From Burkholderia sp. MS389 (GTDB lineage: Bacteria; Pseudomonadota; Gammaproteobacteria; Burkholderiales; Burkholderiaceae), in the NCBI RefSeq assembly GCF_016899425.1, contig NZ_CP045994.1:372001-436000 (forward strand): DNA of 64,000 nucleotides, read 5' to 3'. Positions 29,926 through 40,408 of this stretch are shown in pieces (positions within the stretch are counted from its first letter, which is position 1; each line of letters opens with the position of its first letter). Made by a program: the position numbers and the translations under genes. Below the pieces are notes generated by a model, which saw only the letters and a program-made list of their open reading frames with translations, did not search any database and was not told where the DNA came from.

Positions 29926-30145
29926 ACCGGAAAACAGTCCCGCGATTATAGCTGCCCGGTAAGAGCGCTCCTGACGCGGGGGCCGCCCGTCGCCAAGCCG
30001 CGGGTCGGCGTGCCGTCAGCATAGTCCGTGCACGGCCGCCGTGGACCAATGCTGGCCGTTTGGCCGACTGTCGGCGGCGCGCGTCGCTTTGCAGAATCAG
30101 GTCTCGGATGCGCGGCATGGGCCGCGACGATCTCGGGAGGCTGGG

Positions 30146-31069
30146 ATGGCAGGACGATGGGTGGCGCGGTTTGCACAGGGCAGGCACCGGTCGACGGGAA
30201 TCGACGTCGGTGCGCACGAAGTGAGGGTGGCCGTGCTGAGCCGGCGCGGCAGGGAAGCGGAGGTGCGCGTCGAGGGGCTCGAGCGCGAACCGGTTGGCTT
30301 GGCGGGCGGGCCGGAGGACGCGCGTTGGGCGGCGGTCGCGCGGTCGCTGGCGGCGGCCGTGGCGCGGCTGTCGGCGTCCGACGTGCAGTGCGACGCGCGC
30401 GGCGTGATGGCGCTGCACGATGACGAGATGCGCACCGCGACGCTCGATCTGGCCGGGCGCGGCGACATCCCGGACGCCGCGCGGCAGGCCGCCGAACGCA
30501 TCTCGGGGCTCGCGCCGGACAGTCTCGCGTTCGACTGGCGGCACTACGGCGGCGCGCGGTCCGGCGAGATCGCGGTGGCGGTCGCGCCGCTGGCGCTGCT
30601 CGAGCGGCGGATCGACGTGGCCGCGCAGGCCGGTATCGACCTGACGGTGATCGACGGCGAGTCGGCCGCCGTGCTGCGCGCGCTGCGCTATGCCGCACGG
30701 TTCGAACTCGATGCGCAGGGCGCGTACGCCGTGCTCTGGTTCTGCGACGCGGGCGTGCGCGGCTGGCGAATCGAGGGACGGTCGGCGATGCAGGTGCTCT
30801 CCCTGTCCGGCACGTTGCCGGAGGCGCTTCCCGATGCGTTGCGTCGGCGCGTGCTGGGGGTCGTGGGCTGCGTACTCGTCGCCGGGGACGAGCGATGTAT
30901 CGCCCGCTTCGATACGTCGATTGCCGAGATCGGCGACGTGCTCGGCACGGCAGTGGTCCCGTTCGACTGCACGGGCTGGGACGGCCTGCCGTGCGCGCGC
31001 GCCGCCGTGCCAGGCGGCCCGGCGTTTGCCGTCGCGTTCGGGCTCGCGTTGCGTGGGGTGTGGGAATGA
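30146..31069 (+). CDS. pilM: PilM-like actin-fold type IV pilus assembly protein
   Basis: Cytoplasmic actin-like protein that binds the N-terminus of PilN in the type IV pilus alignment complex. 307 residues from ATG 30146 (MAGRWVARF) with GGGAGG (30135-30140) as ribosome site. STGIDVGAHEVRVAVLSRRG (from about residue 15) is the phosphate-1-like motif. VIDGESAAVLRALRYAARF is typical of the family. Sequence is diverged and Ala/Arg-rich, so the call leans partly on order. Stop overlaps the pilN start by ATGA. Confidence 0.82.
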   Translation: MAGRWVARFAQGRHRSTGIDVGAHEVRVAVLSRRGREAEVRVEGLEREPVGLAGGPEDARWAAVARSLAAAVARLSASDVQCDARGVMALHDDEMRTATLDLAGRGDIPDAARQAAERISGLAPDSLAFDWRHYGGARSGEIAVAVAPLALLERRIDVAAQAGIDLTVIDGESAAVLRALRYAARFELDAQGAYAVLWFCDAGVRGWRIEGRSAMQVLSLSGTLPEALPDALRRRVLGVVGCVLVAGDERCIARFDTSIAEIGDVLGTAVVPFDCTGWDGLPCARAAVPGGPAFAVAFGLALRGVWE

Positions 31070-31719
31070 CGGCCGGTCACGTGGCGGCAAACGGAGACGG
31101 CGCGGCGGCGCAGCAGCTCGTACAGGCGGTACTCGGCGACTTCAACCTGCTGCCGTACCGCGAGCGGTTGGCGCGGGCATTGCGGCGTCGGCGGGCCACG
31201 CAGTGCGGTGTGGCGATCCTGCTCGGCGTGCTTGGCGCCGGTCTGTGGACGGGCGCTGCGGTGTTGTCGCGGTGGCGGGTGGATGCCGAGCGCGCCGGCG
31301 TGGAGGCGCGGCTGCGACAGGTGCAGCCGCGGGTGGCCGTTGCGACGCGCGCGGCCGATGCAGCCGCCGCCGTCGCGCGACGCGACGCGCAGGCGGCTGC
31401 GCTGGCCGCACCTTACCGGCGCGTGGCCGGGTTGCTGGCGACCCTGAAGCAGGTGCGCGCCGATCATGTCCGGCTCGATGCGCTGCGCATGACGACGACC
31501 GGCGCCGTGCTCGATGCGCGCGCCGCGAGTTACCGGGCGGCTGCGCTGTGGCTCGCCGCGATGGCGCGCGAGCAGCGCGACTGGCGGATCGATATAGATA
31601 CGTTGAAGCCTGCGTCGGATGCGCCGGCTTCGACGGCCGGGATGCCGTTCCGGTTCTCGGTGCAGTTGCGCTGGCACGATGCGACGTCGTCGCGGACGGT
31701 GTCGGGAGGGGGCGCATGA
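31066..31719 (+). CDS. pilN: PilN-like type IV pilus inner-membrane protein
   Basis: Bitopic inner-membrane protein that links PilM to PilO. 217 residues. The conserved PilN cytoplasmic motif FNLLPYRE is at about residues 26-33, then a membrane segment (about residues 46-66), a coiled-coil-like Ala/Arg-rich stretch and a periplasmic domain. The start uses ATGA overlap with pilM, and the stop overlaps pilO the same way. The N-terminal 25 residues before FNLLP are longer than in Pseudomonas PilN. Confidence 0.83.
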   Translation: MTAGHVAANGDGAAAQQLVQAVLGDFNLLPYRERLARALRRRRATQCGVAILLGVLGAGLWTGAAVLSRWRVDAERAGVEARLRQVQPRVAVATRAADAAAAVARRDAQAAALAAPYRRVAGLLATLKQVRADHVRLDALRMTTTGAVLDARAASYRAAALWLAAMAREQRDWRIDIDTLKPASDAPASTAGMPFRFSVQLRWHDATSSRTVSGGGA

Positions 31720-32582
31720 CGGCGCTCGCGCATTGGCCGGCGCTGCGCGCGGGCGCCAGGGCGGGCCACATGCCGCGCGTGTCGGCGGCCGCCGCGCATG
31801 CCGCGGGTTGCGTGCTGGCGTTCGCGGCCGTGCTGGCAGGCAGCATTCATCTGGCGAATGCGGCCGACTGGAGCGGGCTGGCACGTAGTCGCGCGTTGCT
31901 CGCCGCGGCGCAGGCGCGCGCGGCCGACGCGCAGCGCGTCCTGGCTTCCGCCGGACAACGACGCGACGGGCATCCTGCGTCGACGCGTGACGATCGCTTG
32001 CCGCCTACGCCGGAATGGGCCGCGCTGATGCTGGCGCTGGCCGATCTCGCCGCGTCGAGCGGGTTGCACGGCGTATCGATCGAACCGCAGCGCGCCGATG
32101 GCGCGGCACCGGACGGCCGACGCACCGTACACATCGCCGCGGACGGCGGCTTTCACGCGTTGCTGCATATGGTTGGCGGGCTGGCGCGCTTCCCGGTGTT
32201 GGCGGTACCGTCGGCGCTGCGTATCGAGCGTGGCATGTCGGCGGCGCGGGTGGATATGTCCGTCGACGTATTTCCGGCGCTGCAGGCGACAACGGCCGCG
32301 GCGGGCAACACGCCGGTTCGCGCCGCTGCGCCCGACGCCGATCCATTCGACGAGGGGGGCCTCGCCGAAGCGGCGGGGTGCGCAGCCCGCCTTGCCGGCA
32401 CGATTCGCGACGCGCGTACCGGTCTCGCGTTGTTCGACGACGGCGACGGCGCGTTCACGGCCGTCGCACCTGGCGAGGTGCTGGGGGCCGCGCGCGTGGT
32501 GCGTATCGACCGCGCGGCCGTGACGCTTGCGACGGCGGACGGATCGCAGCGGCTTGTGCTTGACGACGGAGGCCGGCCATGA
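31716..32582 (+). CDS. pilO: PilO-like protein with PilP-like C-terminal domain
   Basis: PilO pairs with PilN in the inner membrane. 288 residues: a cytoplasmic start, one membrane segment (about residues 28-48), a short coiled region, then a periplasmic ferredoxin-like domain (about residues 95-190). After an Ala/Pro linker, residues from about 228 resemble PilP: LAGTIRDARTGLALFDDGDG, APGEVLGAARVVRIDRAAVTL, LVLDDGG. PilP is normally a separate lipoprotein that touches PilQ. No separate pilP lies between this gene and pilQ. Both ends overlap neighbours by ATGA. Confidence 0.75.
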   Translation: MTALAHWPALRAGARAGHMPRVSAAAAHAAGCVLAFAAVLAGSIHLANAADWSGLARSRALLAAAQARAADAQRVLASAGQRRDGHPASTRDDRLPPTPEWAALMLALADLAASSGLHGVSIEPQRADGAAPDGRRTVHIAADGGFHALLHMVGGLARFPVLAVPSALRIERGMSAARVDMSVDVFPALQATTAAAGNTPVRAAAPDADPFDEGGLAEAAGCAARLAGTIRDARTGLALFDDGDGAFTAVAPGEVLGAARVVRIDRAAVTLATADGSQRLVLDDGGRP

Positions 32583-34210
32583 CGAAGCACGGCTGTTGGA
32601 TGCTCGTCATCTGGGCCGGCGTGACGGCGGACGGCGCAAGCGCGTCGGTGCCGCCGCTGCCGGCGGTCTGGCCGGCCGGGCCGACGAATGTGTCGGTGCC
32701 GCGCCTGCCGCAGCCGCTGCGCGTGGCCGACAGCGTGGACAGCGCGGTAGCGGAGGACGCCGGCCCGCCGCCGTTCGATCAGGCGGCGCGCACGGCGCTG
32801 CAGACGGAAGCCGCCGCGCCGGTCCCCGCGCTCGAGGGGCCGCCGATCCCGCTGGCGCCGCCGGCCCGGATGAGCGACGCCGCGGCACGGCAACCGGGCG
32901 ATGCGGACGACGAGCGGCGGATCTCGCTGAATCTGCAGGGCGTCGGGCTCGCGGCGGCGTTCGACGCGATCGCGCGATTCACGGGGCTCAATATCGTCGT
33001 CGGCGAGCAGGTGCGCGGCACGGTCACGTTACGTCTGAACAATGTCCGCTGGCGCGACGCGTTCGACACGCTGCTCGACACGCACGGGCTGGCGATGTCC
33101 CGGCGCGGCAACGTGATCTGGGTCACGCCGGCCGCCGAGCTGGCGGCGCGCGAACGCGAGCGCTTCGACATGCATGCGCGGGCCGCCGATCTGGAGCCGC
33201 TCGCAAGCCGTACGTTCGTGCTGCACTATCCGCGCGCCCAGGACGTGCAGCGGCTGCTGGCCGGCGCGACCGGCCAGCGCCTGCTGTCGAAGCGCGGCGC
33301 GGCGGCGGCCGATCCCCGTACGAACCTGCTGTTCGTGACCGATCTCGCGCCGCGCATCGTGCAGATCGCGGGCCTGATCGACGCGATCGACCGGCCGTCG
33401 CGGCAGGTCCGGATCGAGGCCCGCATCGTCGAAGGCGAGCAGGGTTTCTCGCGCAACCTCGGCGCACGTGTCGCACTGCGTGCGCAGGGGCGGCCGTCGT
33501 CGGCCGAGGGCACGTCCTTCACGGCGGACGCGCGCAACGCGCTGGATCTCGCCGCGCGGCCGCTCGGCGGCTTCGATGCGGCGACCGCCGGCTTCACGCT
33601 GTTCGCCGCGCCGCTCAGCCGCGTACTCGACATCGAGTTGAGCGCGCTGGAAGCGCAAGGCCGGGGCCAGATCGTTTCGCGTCCGCGGGTGGTGACGGCC
33701 GACCGCGTGAAGGCCATCGTCGAGCAGGGCGCCGAGCTGCCGTACCAGGCGAAGGTCGGCAACGGCATGAGCGGCGTGCAGTTCCGCCGCGCGACGCTGA
33801 AGCTGGAGGTCGAGCCGCAGATTACGCCGGACGGGCGCGTGGTGCTCGATCTCGACGTGACGAAGGACAGCGTCGGCGAGCCGACCGCGGCCGGCCCCGC
33901 GATCCATACGAAGCACGTGCAGACGCGCGTCGAGGTCGAGAATGGCGGGACGGTCGCGATCGGCGGCATCTATGAACAACTGAGCCGGAACGATGTGACG
34001 CGGGTGCCGCTCTTGGGCAAAATACCGTTTCTGGGCGCGCTTTTCCGGCACCGCGCGCAGCGCGACCAACGCAACGAACTGGTCGTCTTCATCACGCCGA
34101 CCGTCGTCGATGCGCGTTGCGGCGCACCCGGCGCGGGCGACGCGGATGCCGAGGAAACGGGGCCGGAAGCCGCCGGCGCAGGCTCGACAAGGCAGCCGCT
34201 TTGCCAGTAA
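32579..34210 (+). CDS. pilQ: PilQ-like type IV pilus secretin
   Basis: Outer-membrane secretin channel for the pilus. 543 residues. Signal peptide to about residue 22; a Pro/Ala linker; an STN/N0 domain ([20 protein letters not shown]); an N1 repeat ([20 protein letters not shown] to [18 protein letters not shown]); the secretin domain with [17 protein letters not shown] and [11 protein letters not shown] near the C-terminus. It lacks the N-terminal AMIN domains of Pseudomonas PilQ (about 714 residues). Overlaps pilO by ATGA. Confidence 0.88.
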   Translation: MTKHGCWMLVIWAGVTADGASASVPPLPAVWPAGPTNVSVPRLPQPLRVADSVDSAVAEDAGPPPFDQAARTALQTEAAAPVPALEGPPIPLAPPARMSDAAARQPGDADDERRISLNLQGVGLAAAFDAIARFTGLNIVVGEQVRGTVTLRLNNVRWRDAFDTLLDTHGLAMSRRGNVIWVTPAAELAARERERFDMHARAADLEPLASRTFVLHYPRAQDVQRLLAGATGQRLLSKRGAAAADPRTNLLFVTDLAPRIVQIAGLIDAIDRPSRQVRIEARIVEGEQGFSRNLGARVALRAQGRPSSAEGTSFTADARNALDLAARPLGGFDAATAGFTLFAAPLSRVLDIELSALEAQGRGQIVSRPRVVTADRVKAIVEQGAELPYQAKVGNGMSGVQFRRATLKLEVEPQITPDGRVVLDLDVTKDSVGEPTAAGPAIHTKHVQTRVEVENGGTVAIGGIYEQLSRNDVTRVPLLGKIPFLGALFRHRAQRDQRNELVVFITPTVVDARCGAPGAGDADAEETGPEAAGAGSTRQPLCQ

Positions 34211-34250
34211 GCTGCGCCACACACCAGCAAGATTGAAGCAGAGGAAGCCG

Positions 34251-34805
34251 TTGCAAGCGCGGGACCCACATGCAAACGTATTTTTCGTCGGCCTTATGGG
34301 AGCGGGTAAGACCACCGTGGGCCGTGCGGTCGCGCGTCGTCTCGACAGGACGTTCTTCGACTCCGACCACGAAATCGAGGCCCGTACGGGCGCGCGCATT
34401 CCGGTGATCTTCGAGCTGGAGGGCGAGGCCGGCTTTCGCGATCGCGAAACGCAGGTGATCGCCGAGCTCGCGCAGCGCGAGAACATCGTGCTCGCGACCG
34501 GCGGGGGCGCGGTGCTGCGCCCGGAAAACCGCAACAGCCTGAAAACCAACGGCATCGTCGTCTACCTGCGCGCCAACCCGCACGATCTATGGCTGCGCAC
34601 GCGCAAGGACAAGAATCGCCCGCTGTTGCAGACCGAAGATCCGAAGGGGCGTCTGGAAGCGCTGTACGAAGTGCGTGACCCGCTGTACCGCGAATGCGCG
34701 GATTTCGTCATCGAGACCGGCCGTCCGTCGGTCAACGGTCTCGTCAACATGGTGTTGATGCAACTCGAACTGGCCGGCGTCATCGCCAAGCCGCTACAAG
34801 CATGA
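34251..34805 (+). CDS. aroK: Shikimate kinase (TTG start)
   Basis: AroK phosphorylates shikimate in aromatic amino acid synthesis. 184 residues from TTG 34251 ([12 protein letters not shown]): AGAGGAAG (34240-34247) is correctly spaced and no ATG lies nearby in frame before the P-loop. Walker [10 protein letters not shown] is at residues 14-22; the shikimate site includes [12 protein letters not shown] and ATGGGAVLR. The frame extends back into pilQ but that is shadow. Overlaps aroB by ATGA. Confidence 0.95.
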   Translation: MQARDPHANVFFVGLMGAGKTTVGRAVARRLDRTFFDSDHEIEARTGARIPVIFELEGEAGFRDRETQVIAELAQRENIVLATGGGAVLRPENRNSLKTNGIVVYLRANPHDLWLRTRKDKNRPLLQTEDPKGRLEALYEVRDPLYRECADFVIETGRPSVNGLVNMVLMQLELAGVIAKPLQA

Positions 34806-35881
34806 TTACTGTCAACGTCGATCTGGGCGACCGCGCCTACCCGATTCATATTGGCGCCGGCCTGATCGGCCGCACCGAGCTGTTCTCGCCCCACATCAAG
34901 GGTTCGTCGGTCACGATCGTCACGAACACGACGGTCGATCCGCTCTACGGCGACGCGCTGCGCGCGGCGCTCGCGCCGCTCGGCAAGCGCGTGTCGACGG
35001 TCGTGCTGCCGGACGGCGAGGCATACAAGAACTGGGAAACGCTGAACCTGATCTTCGACGGCCTGCTGACGGATCACGCCGATCGCAAGACGACGCTCGT
35101 CGCGCTCGGCGGCGGCGTGGTCGGCGACATGACCGGCTTTGCCGCCGCGTGCTACATGCGCGGCGTGCCGTTCATCCAGGTGCCGACGACGCTGCTGTCG
35201 CAGGTCGATTCGTCGGTCGGCGGCAAGACGGGCATCAACCACCCGTTCGGCAAGAACATGATCGGCGCGTTCTACCAACCGCAGGCCGTGATCGCGGACA
35301 TCGGCGCGCTCACGACGCTGCCCGATCGCGAGCTGGCGGCCGGCGTGGCCGAGATCATCAAGACCGGCGCGATCGCCGATGCGGCATTCTTCGACTGGAT
35401 CGAGGCGAACGTCGATGCGCTGAATCGTCGCGAGCCCGCCGCGCTCGCGCATGCGGTGAAGCGTTCGTGCGAGATCAAGGCGAGCGTCGTCGCGGCCGAC
35501 GAGCGCGAAGGCGGCCTGCGCGCGATCCTGAACTTCGGCCACACGTTCGGCCATGCGATCGAGGCCGGGCTAGGCTACGGCGAATGGCTGCACGGCGAGG
35601 CGGTCGGCTGCGGAATGGTGATGGCGGGCGACCTGTCGGTGCGGCTCGGCCTGCTCGACGAAGCGTCGCGGCAGCGCCTCGATGCGGTGATCGCGGCCGC
35701 GCATCTGCCGACCCGCGGGCCGGCGCTCGGCGATGCGCGCTACATCGACCTGATGCGCGTCGACAAGAAGGCTGAGGCCGGCGCGATCAAGTTCATCCTG
35801 CTGAAGCGATTCGGCGATACGCTGATCACGCAGGCGCCGGACGAAGCGGTATTCGCTACACTGGCGCAAACGACCGGCTAA
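34802..35881 (+). CDS. aroB: 3-Dehydroquinate synthase
   Basis: AroB turns DAHP into 3-dehydroquinate, step two of the shikimate pathway; NAD and a divalent metal are used. 359 residues. NAD-binding [13 protein letters not shown], then [20 protein letters not shown] and metal-site segments (ERAL-type [26 protein letters not shown]). Its start overlaps the aroK stop, so the two shikimate genes are coupled. dgt follows after 40 bases. Confidence 0.97.
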   Translation: MITVNVDLGDRAYPIHIGAGLIGRTELFSPHIKGSSVTIVTNTTVDPLYGDALRAALAPLGKRVSTVVLPDGEAYKNWETLNLIFDGLLTDHADRKTTLVALGGGVVGDMTGFAAACYMRGVPFIQVPTTLLSQVDSSVGGKTGINHPFGKNMIGAFYQPQAVIADIGALTTLPDRELAAGVAEIIKTGAIADAAFFDWIEANVDALNRREPAALAHAVKRSCEIKASVVAADEREGGLRAILNFGHTFGHAIEAGLGYGEWLHGEAVGCGMVMAGDLSVRLGLLDEASRQRLDAVIAAAHLPTRGPALGDARYIDLMRVDKKAEAGAIKFILLKRFGDTLITQAPDEAVFATLAQTTG

Positions 35882-35921
35882 CGGCGCCCGGATCCGCCGG
35901 CGCGCCTGACATGGAGGAGAC

Positions 35922-37130
35922 GTGAGCGAGACATCCAGCAGCACATTGCCCGAAGCCAGCCGCGCATCTGCTGCGCCGGTGGCCGAGCCGCCGACGCTGG
36001 CGGCGCTGGAAGCCCATCTCGCTCCGTATGCCGCGCACGCGTCGCAGTCACGCGGCCGCCGCCATCCGGAAACCCCGCCGGCGGCGCGCACCGAATTCCA
36101 GCGCGATCGCGACCGCATCGTCCATTCGACCGCGTTTCGCCGGCTCGAATACAAGACGCAGGTCTTCGTCAATCACGAAGGCGACCTGTTCCGCACGCGC
36201 CTCACGCACAGCCTCGAAGTCGCGCAGATCGCGCGCTCGGTCGCGCGCAACCTGCGACTGAACGAGGATCTCGTCGAAGCGATCTCGCTCGCGCACGATC
36301 TCGGCCATACGCCGTTCGGCCATGCCGGGCAGGACGCGCTGAATGCGTGCATGCGCGAGCACGGCGGCTTCGAGCACAACCTGCAGAGCCTTGCGGTGGT
36401 CGACGAGCTCGAGGAGCACTACGGCGCGTTCAACGGGTTGAACCTGTGCTTCGAGACGCGCGAAGGCATCCTGAAACACTGCTCGCGCGAGAATGCACGC
36501 AAGCTCGGCGCGCTCGGCGAGCGCTTCCTGCAGGGCCGCCAGCCGTCGCTCGAGGCGCAGCTCGCGAACATCGCCGACGAGATCGCCTACAACAACCACG
36601 ACGTCGACGACGGCCTGCGTTCCGGCCTGATCACGATCGAGCAGCTCGCGGAAGTCGAGCTGTGGCAGCGTCACTACGACGCGGCGCTCGCCGAATTCCC
36701 GCACCTCGAAGGCCGCCGTCTCGTGCACGAGACGGTGCGCCGCATCATCAACACGCTGATCGTCGACCTGATCGACGAAACCACGCGCAATCTCGTGCGC
36801 GTCGCGCCCGCGTCGCTCGACGACGTGCGCGACGCGCCGCCGCTCGTGTCGCACAGCCCCGAGGTCGCCGCGCAGGCAGCGGCCCTCAAGCGCTTCCTCT
36901 TCAAGAACCTGTATCGCCACTACAAGGTGATGCGCATGGCGAGCAAGGCGCAACGCGTCGTCACGGGGCTGTTCGACGCGTTCATCGACGATCCGCGCCT
37001 GCTGCCGCCGCCGTACCAGTCCGACGACGCGGCGCAGCAGCCGCGTCTCGTCGCGCACTACATCGCCGGCATGACCGACCGCTTCGCGCTGAAGGAATAT
37101 CAGCGCCTGTTCGTCATCAGCGACAACTGA
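35922..37130 (+). CDS. dgt: dGTPase-like deoxynucleotide triphosphohydrolase (GTG start)
   Basis: HD-domain enzyme that hydrolyses dNTPs, typically dGTP, to nucleoside and triphosphate. 402 residues from GTG 35922, with GGAGGAG six bases before. The HD metal residues are in [19 protein letters not shown] and [15 protein letters not shown], with [11 protein letters not shown] later. The N-terminal 40 residues are Ala/Glu-rich and probably flexible. The aroK-aroB-dgt order is common in betaproteobacteria. Confidence 0.92.
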   Translation: MSETSSSTLPEASRASAAPVAEPPTLAALEAHLAPYAAHASQSRGRRHPETPPAARTEFQRDRDRIVHSTAFRRLEYKTQVFVNHEGDLFRTRLTHSLEVAQIARSVARNLRLNEDLVEAISLAHDLGHTPFGHAGQDALNACMREHGGFEHNLQSLAVVDELEEHYGAFNGLNLCFETREGILKHCSRENARKLGALGERFLQGRQPSLEAQLANIADEIAYNNHDVDDGLRSGLITIEQLAEVELWQRHYDAALAEFPHLEGRRLVHETVRRIINTLIVDLIDETTRNLVRVAPASLDDVRDAPPLVSHSPEVAAQAAALKRFLFKNLYRHYKVMRMASKAQRVVTGLFDAFIDDPRLLPPPYQSDDAAQQPRLVAHYIAGMTDRFALKEYQRLFVISDN

Positions 37131-37147
37131 CTGTCACAAACGATCAC
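37131..37147 (+). promoter_or_regulatory. Pho-box-like sequence upstream of ugpB
   Basis: CTGTCAC (37131-37137) matches a PhoB half-site exactly and CGATCAC (37141-37147) matches five of seven, but they are three rather than four bases apart. It sits right after the dgt stop, 72 bases before ugpB. PhoB controls ugp in E. coli. Confidence 0.3.
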
Positions 37148-37218
37148 TAGACTTCGCCGGTTCAATGGCGACGGGAAGGTTGCACACGCTGTTGGTAACG
37201 TTTTCATAGGAGAGGTCG

Positions 37219-38553
37219 ATGAAGAAGAAGCCTGCGGGGACACTGGTTCGTTCGATCGCGCTCGGCGGCGCGCTGATGTTCGGGGTGCAGCACGTGGCGC
37301 TCGCCGCGACGGAAATTCAGTTCTGGCATGCGATGGAGGCCGCGCTCGGCGAGCGGGTCAACGCGATCGCCGACCAGTTCAACGCGTCGCAAAGCGACTA
37401 CAAGATCGTGCCGGTCTTCAAGGGCACCTACGACCAGGCGCTCGCGGCCGGCATCGCGGCCTATCGCAGCGGCAACGCGCCGGCGATCCTGCAGGTCTAT
37501 GAAGTCGGCACGGCGACGATGATGCAGGCGAAGAAGGCGGTCGTGCCCGTCTACGACGTGTTCAAGCAGGCCGGCGTGACGCTCGACGAGAAGGCGTTCG
37601 TGCCGACCATCGCGAGCTACTACAGCGACGCGAAGACGGGCCACCTCGTGTCGATGCCGTTCAACAGCTCGACGCCGGTGCTGTACTACAACAAGGACGC
37701 GTTCAAGAAGGCCGGCCTCGATCCGAACCAGCCGCCGAAGACGTGGGCCGACGTGAAGGCCGATGCCGAGAAGCTGCGCAAGTCGGGGATGGCGTGCGGC
37801 TTCACGACCGGCTGGCAGGGCTGGATCCAGCTCGAAAACTACAGCGCATGGCACGGGCTGCCGTTCGCGAGCCGCAACAACGGCTTCGACGGCACCGACG
37901 CCGTGCTCGAGTTCAACAAGCCGCAGCAGATCGAACATGTCGCCTTCCTGCAGCAGATGGCGAAGGACGGCACGTTCACGTACGCGGGCCGCAAGGATGA
38001 AGCGTCGGCGAAGTTCTACAGCGGCGACTGCGGGATCCTGACGACGTCGTCGGGCGCGCTCGCGAACGTGCAGAAGTTCGCGAAGTTCAGCTACGGCACG
38101 GGCATGATGCCGTACGACGCGAACGTGAAGGGCGCGCCGCAGAACGCGATCATCGGCGGCGCGAGCCTGTGGGTGCTGGCCGGCAAGGATCCGGCGACCT
38201 ACAAGGGCGTCGCGAAATTCCTCTCTTACCTGGCGTCGCCCGCGGTCGCCGCGAAGTGGCACCAGGACACGGGCTACCTGCCGGTCACGACCGCCGCGTA
38301 CGACCTGACGCGTCAGCAGGGCTTCTACGCGAAGAACCCGAGCGCCGAAACCGCGATCAAGCAGATGCTGAACAAGCCGCCGCTGCCGTACACGAAGGGG
38401 CTGCGGCTGGGCAACATGCCGCAGATCCGCACGGTCGTCGACGAGGAGTTCGAACAGGTCTGGGCGCAGAAGAAGTCGCCGAAGGACGCGCTCGATTCGG
38501 CCGCGTCGCGCGGCGACGAACTGCTGCGCCGCTTCGAGAAGTCGGGCGGCTGA
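37219..38553 (+). CDS. ugpB: sn-Glycerol-3-phosphate ABC transporter substrate-binding protein
   Basis: Periplasmic binding protein for glycerol-3-phosphate and glycerophosphodiesters. 444 residues with a signal peptide ([20 protein letters not shown], cut near ALAA at residue 32). Then the family-1 binding-protein fold: [40 protein letters not shown] and the C-terminal segment [28 protein letters not shown] precedes the ATG. First gene of a five-gene ugpBAECQ operon. Confidence 0.96.
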   Translation: MKKKPAGTLVRSIALGGALMFGVQHVALAATEIQFWHAMEAALGERVNAIADQFNASQSDYKIVPVFKGTYDQALAAGIAAYRSGNAPAILQVYEVGTATMMQAKKAVVPVYDVFKQAGVTLDEKAFVPTIASYYSDAKTGHLVSMPFNSSTPVLYYNKDAFKKAGLDPNQPPKTWADVKADAEKLRKSGMACGFTTGWQGWIQLENYSAWHGLPFASRNNGFDGTDAVLEFNKPQQIEHVAFLQQMAKDGTFTYAGRKDEASAKFYSGDCGILTTSSGALANVQKFAKFSYGTGMMPYDANVKGAPQNAIIGGASLWVLAGKDPATYKGVAKFLSYLASPAVAAKWHQDTGYLPVTTAAYDLTRQQGFYAKNPSAETAIKQMLNKPPLPYTKGLRLGNMPQIRTVVDEEFEQVWAQKKSPKDALDSAASRGDELLRRFEKSGG

Positions 38554-38649
38554 GCACGCATCGCGTCGTGCCGCCGGCGGCGCCGCGCGCGAGCGCGTGC
38601 CGTCCGGCGGCGCGGTTTCCCTTCCGTTTCGCCTGACCGGATATCCGCG

Positions 38650-39534
38650 ATGCAATCCCGTTCCCGTTTCGGTACGAGCCCGGTGCCGTACCTGCTGATC
38701 GCGCCGCAGCTCGCGATCACCGCCGTGTTCTTCCTGTGGCCGGCCGGCGTCGCGCTGTGGCAGTCCACGCAGATGCAGGACGCGTTCGGCACGTCGAGCG
38801 AATTCGTCGGCTTCGCGAATTTCACGCACCTGTTCGCCGATCCGCTGTATCTCGATTCGTTCCGCACGACGCTTGTGTTCAGTTCGCTCGTCACCGTGAG
38901 CGGGCTCGTCGTGTCGCTGTTGCTGGCCGCATGCGCCGACCGCGTGATCCGCGGCGCGCGCGTGTACCGCACGCTGCTGATCTGGCCGTACGCGGTCGCG
39001 CCGACGATCGCGGCCGTGCTGTGGGCGTTCCTGTTCAACCCGAGCATCGGGCTGATCACGTATGCGCTCGCGAAGGGCGGCATCGTGTGGAACCACGCGC
39101 TGAACGGCGGCCAGGCGATGTTCCTCGTCGTGCTGGCGTCGGTGTGGAAGCAGGTGAGCTACAACTTCCTGTTCTTCTACGCGGGGCTGCAGGCGATTCC
39201 GCGCTCGCTGATCGAGGCGGCCGCGATCGACGGCGCGGGGCCGGTGCGGCGCTTCTTCAACATCGTGCTGCCGCTGCTGTCGCCGACGAGTTTCTTCCTG
39301 CTGGTCGTGAACCTCGTCTACGCGTTCTTCGACACGTTCCCGGTGATCGACGCGGCCACCGGCGGCGGCCCGGCGCAGAGCACCAAGACGCTGATCTACA
39401 AGATCTTCGCGGAGGGCTTCCAGGGGCTCGACATCGGCAGTTCGGGCGCGCAGTCGGTCGTGCTGATGATCATCGTCGTGGGGCTCACGGTGATCCAGTT
39501 CCGCTTCGTCGAGCGCAGGGTCCAATACGCATGA
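38650..39534 (+). CDS. ugpA: sn-Glycerol-3-phosphate ABC transporter permease UgpA
   Basis: One of the two membrane subunits of the importer. 294 residues, six membrane segments. The EAA loop that contacts UgpC is [21 protein letters not shown] (about residues 195-215). The N-terminal [19 protein letters not shown] is typical. The 96-base gap after ugpB shows no terminator. Overlaps ugpE by ATGA. Confidence 0.95.
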   Translation: MQSRSRFGTSPVPYLLIAPQLAITAVFFLWPAGVALWQSTQMQDAFGTSSEFVGFANFTHLFADPLYLDSFRTTLVFSSLVTVSGLVVSLLLAACADRVIRGARVYRTLLIWPYAVAPTIAAVLWAFLFNPSIGLITYALAKGGIVWNHALNGGQAMFLVVLASVWKQVSYNFLFFYAGLQAIPRSLIEAAAIDGAGPVRRFFNIVLPLLSPTSFFLLVVNLVYAFFDTFPVIDAATGGGPAQSTKTLIYKIFAEGFQGLDIGSSGAQSVVLMIIVVGLTVIQFRFVERRVQYA

Positions 39535-40376
39535 TCGAAAATCGCAAGGGCTTCGACCTGTTCTGCCACGCGGTGCTGATCGCGGGTGTCGTGCTGATCG
39601 TGTTTCCCGTCTACGTCGCGTTCTGCGCGGCGACGATGAACGCGCAGGAAGTGTTCGCGGTGCCGCTGTCGCTCGTGCCGAGCACGCACCTGTTCGAGAA
39701 CGTCGCGTACATCTGGGGGCACGGCAGCGGCGGCGCGACGGCGCCGTTCGGCCGGCTGCTCGTGAACAGCTTCGCGATGGCGCTCGGGATCGCGGTCGGC
39801 AAGATCGCGGTGTCGATCCTGTCCGCGTACGCGATCGTCTATTTCCGCTTCCCGTTCCGCAATACGGCGTTCTGGCTGATCTTCGTCACGCTGATGCTGC
39901 CGGTGGAAGTGCGGATCTTTCCGACCGTGCAGGTCGTGTCGACGCTGCACCTGACGAACACCTACGCGGGGCTCTCGCTGCCGCTGATCGCATCGGCGAC
40001 CGCGACGTTCCTGTTCCGCCAGTTCTTCATGACGCTGCCCGACGAGCTGATGGACGCGGCGCGCATCGACGGCGCGGGGCCGCTGCGCTTCTTCTGGGAC
40101 GTCGTGCTGCCGCTGTCGAAGACGAGCATCGCCGCGCTGTTCGTGATCACGTTCATCTACGGCTGGAACCAGTATCTGTGGCCGATCCTGATCACGACGG
40201 AAGCGTCGCTGTCGACTGCGGTGGTGGGCATCAAGACGATGATCGCGAGCGGCGACGCCGCGACCGAATGGCAATACGTGATGGCGGCGACGCTGCTGGC
40301 GATGATCCCGCCGCTCGTCGTCGTGCTGGCGATGCAGCGCTGGTTCGTGCGCGGCCTCGTCGATTCCGAGAAATGA
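39531..40376 (+). CDS. ugpE: sn-Glycerol-3-phosphate ABC transporter permease UgpE
   Basis: Second membrane subunit. 281 residues from ATG 39531 (MIENRKGFD), six membrane segments. The EAA loop reads [20 protein letters not shown]. The conserved segment [16 protein letters not shown] is present near the C-terminus. Translationally coupled to ugpA by the ATGA overlap. ugpC follows after 32 bases. Confidence 0.95.
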   Translation: MIENRKGFDLFCHAVLIAGVVLIVFPVYVAFCAATMNAQEVFAVPLSLVPSTHLFENVAYIWGHGSGGATAPFGRLLVNSFAMALGIAVGKIAVSILSAYAIVYFRFPFRNTAFWLIFVTLMLPVEVRIFPTVQVVSTLHLTNTYAGLSLPLIASATATFLFRQFFMTLPDELMDAARIDGAGPLRFFWDVVLPLSKTSIAALFVITFIYGWNQYLWPILITTEASLSTAVVGIKTMIASGDAATEWQYVMAATLLAMIPPLVVVLAMQRWFVRGLVDSEK

Positions 40377-40408
40377 ATGACCGACGGTAACCGGGAGAAG
40401 GACCAGGT

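Noticed and set aside
30041-30145. Longer start for pilM at 30041
   Set aside because: The extra 35 residues are Arg-rich without similarity; GGGAGG before 30146 is a good site.
37204-39525. Minus-strand open frame of 773 codons opposite ugpB and ugpA
   Set aside because: Shadow of two well-supported genes in the same codon-phase relation as other antisense frames here.
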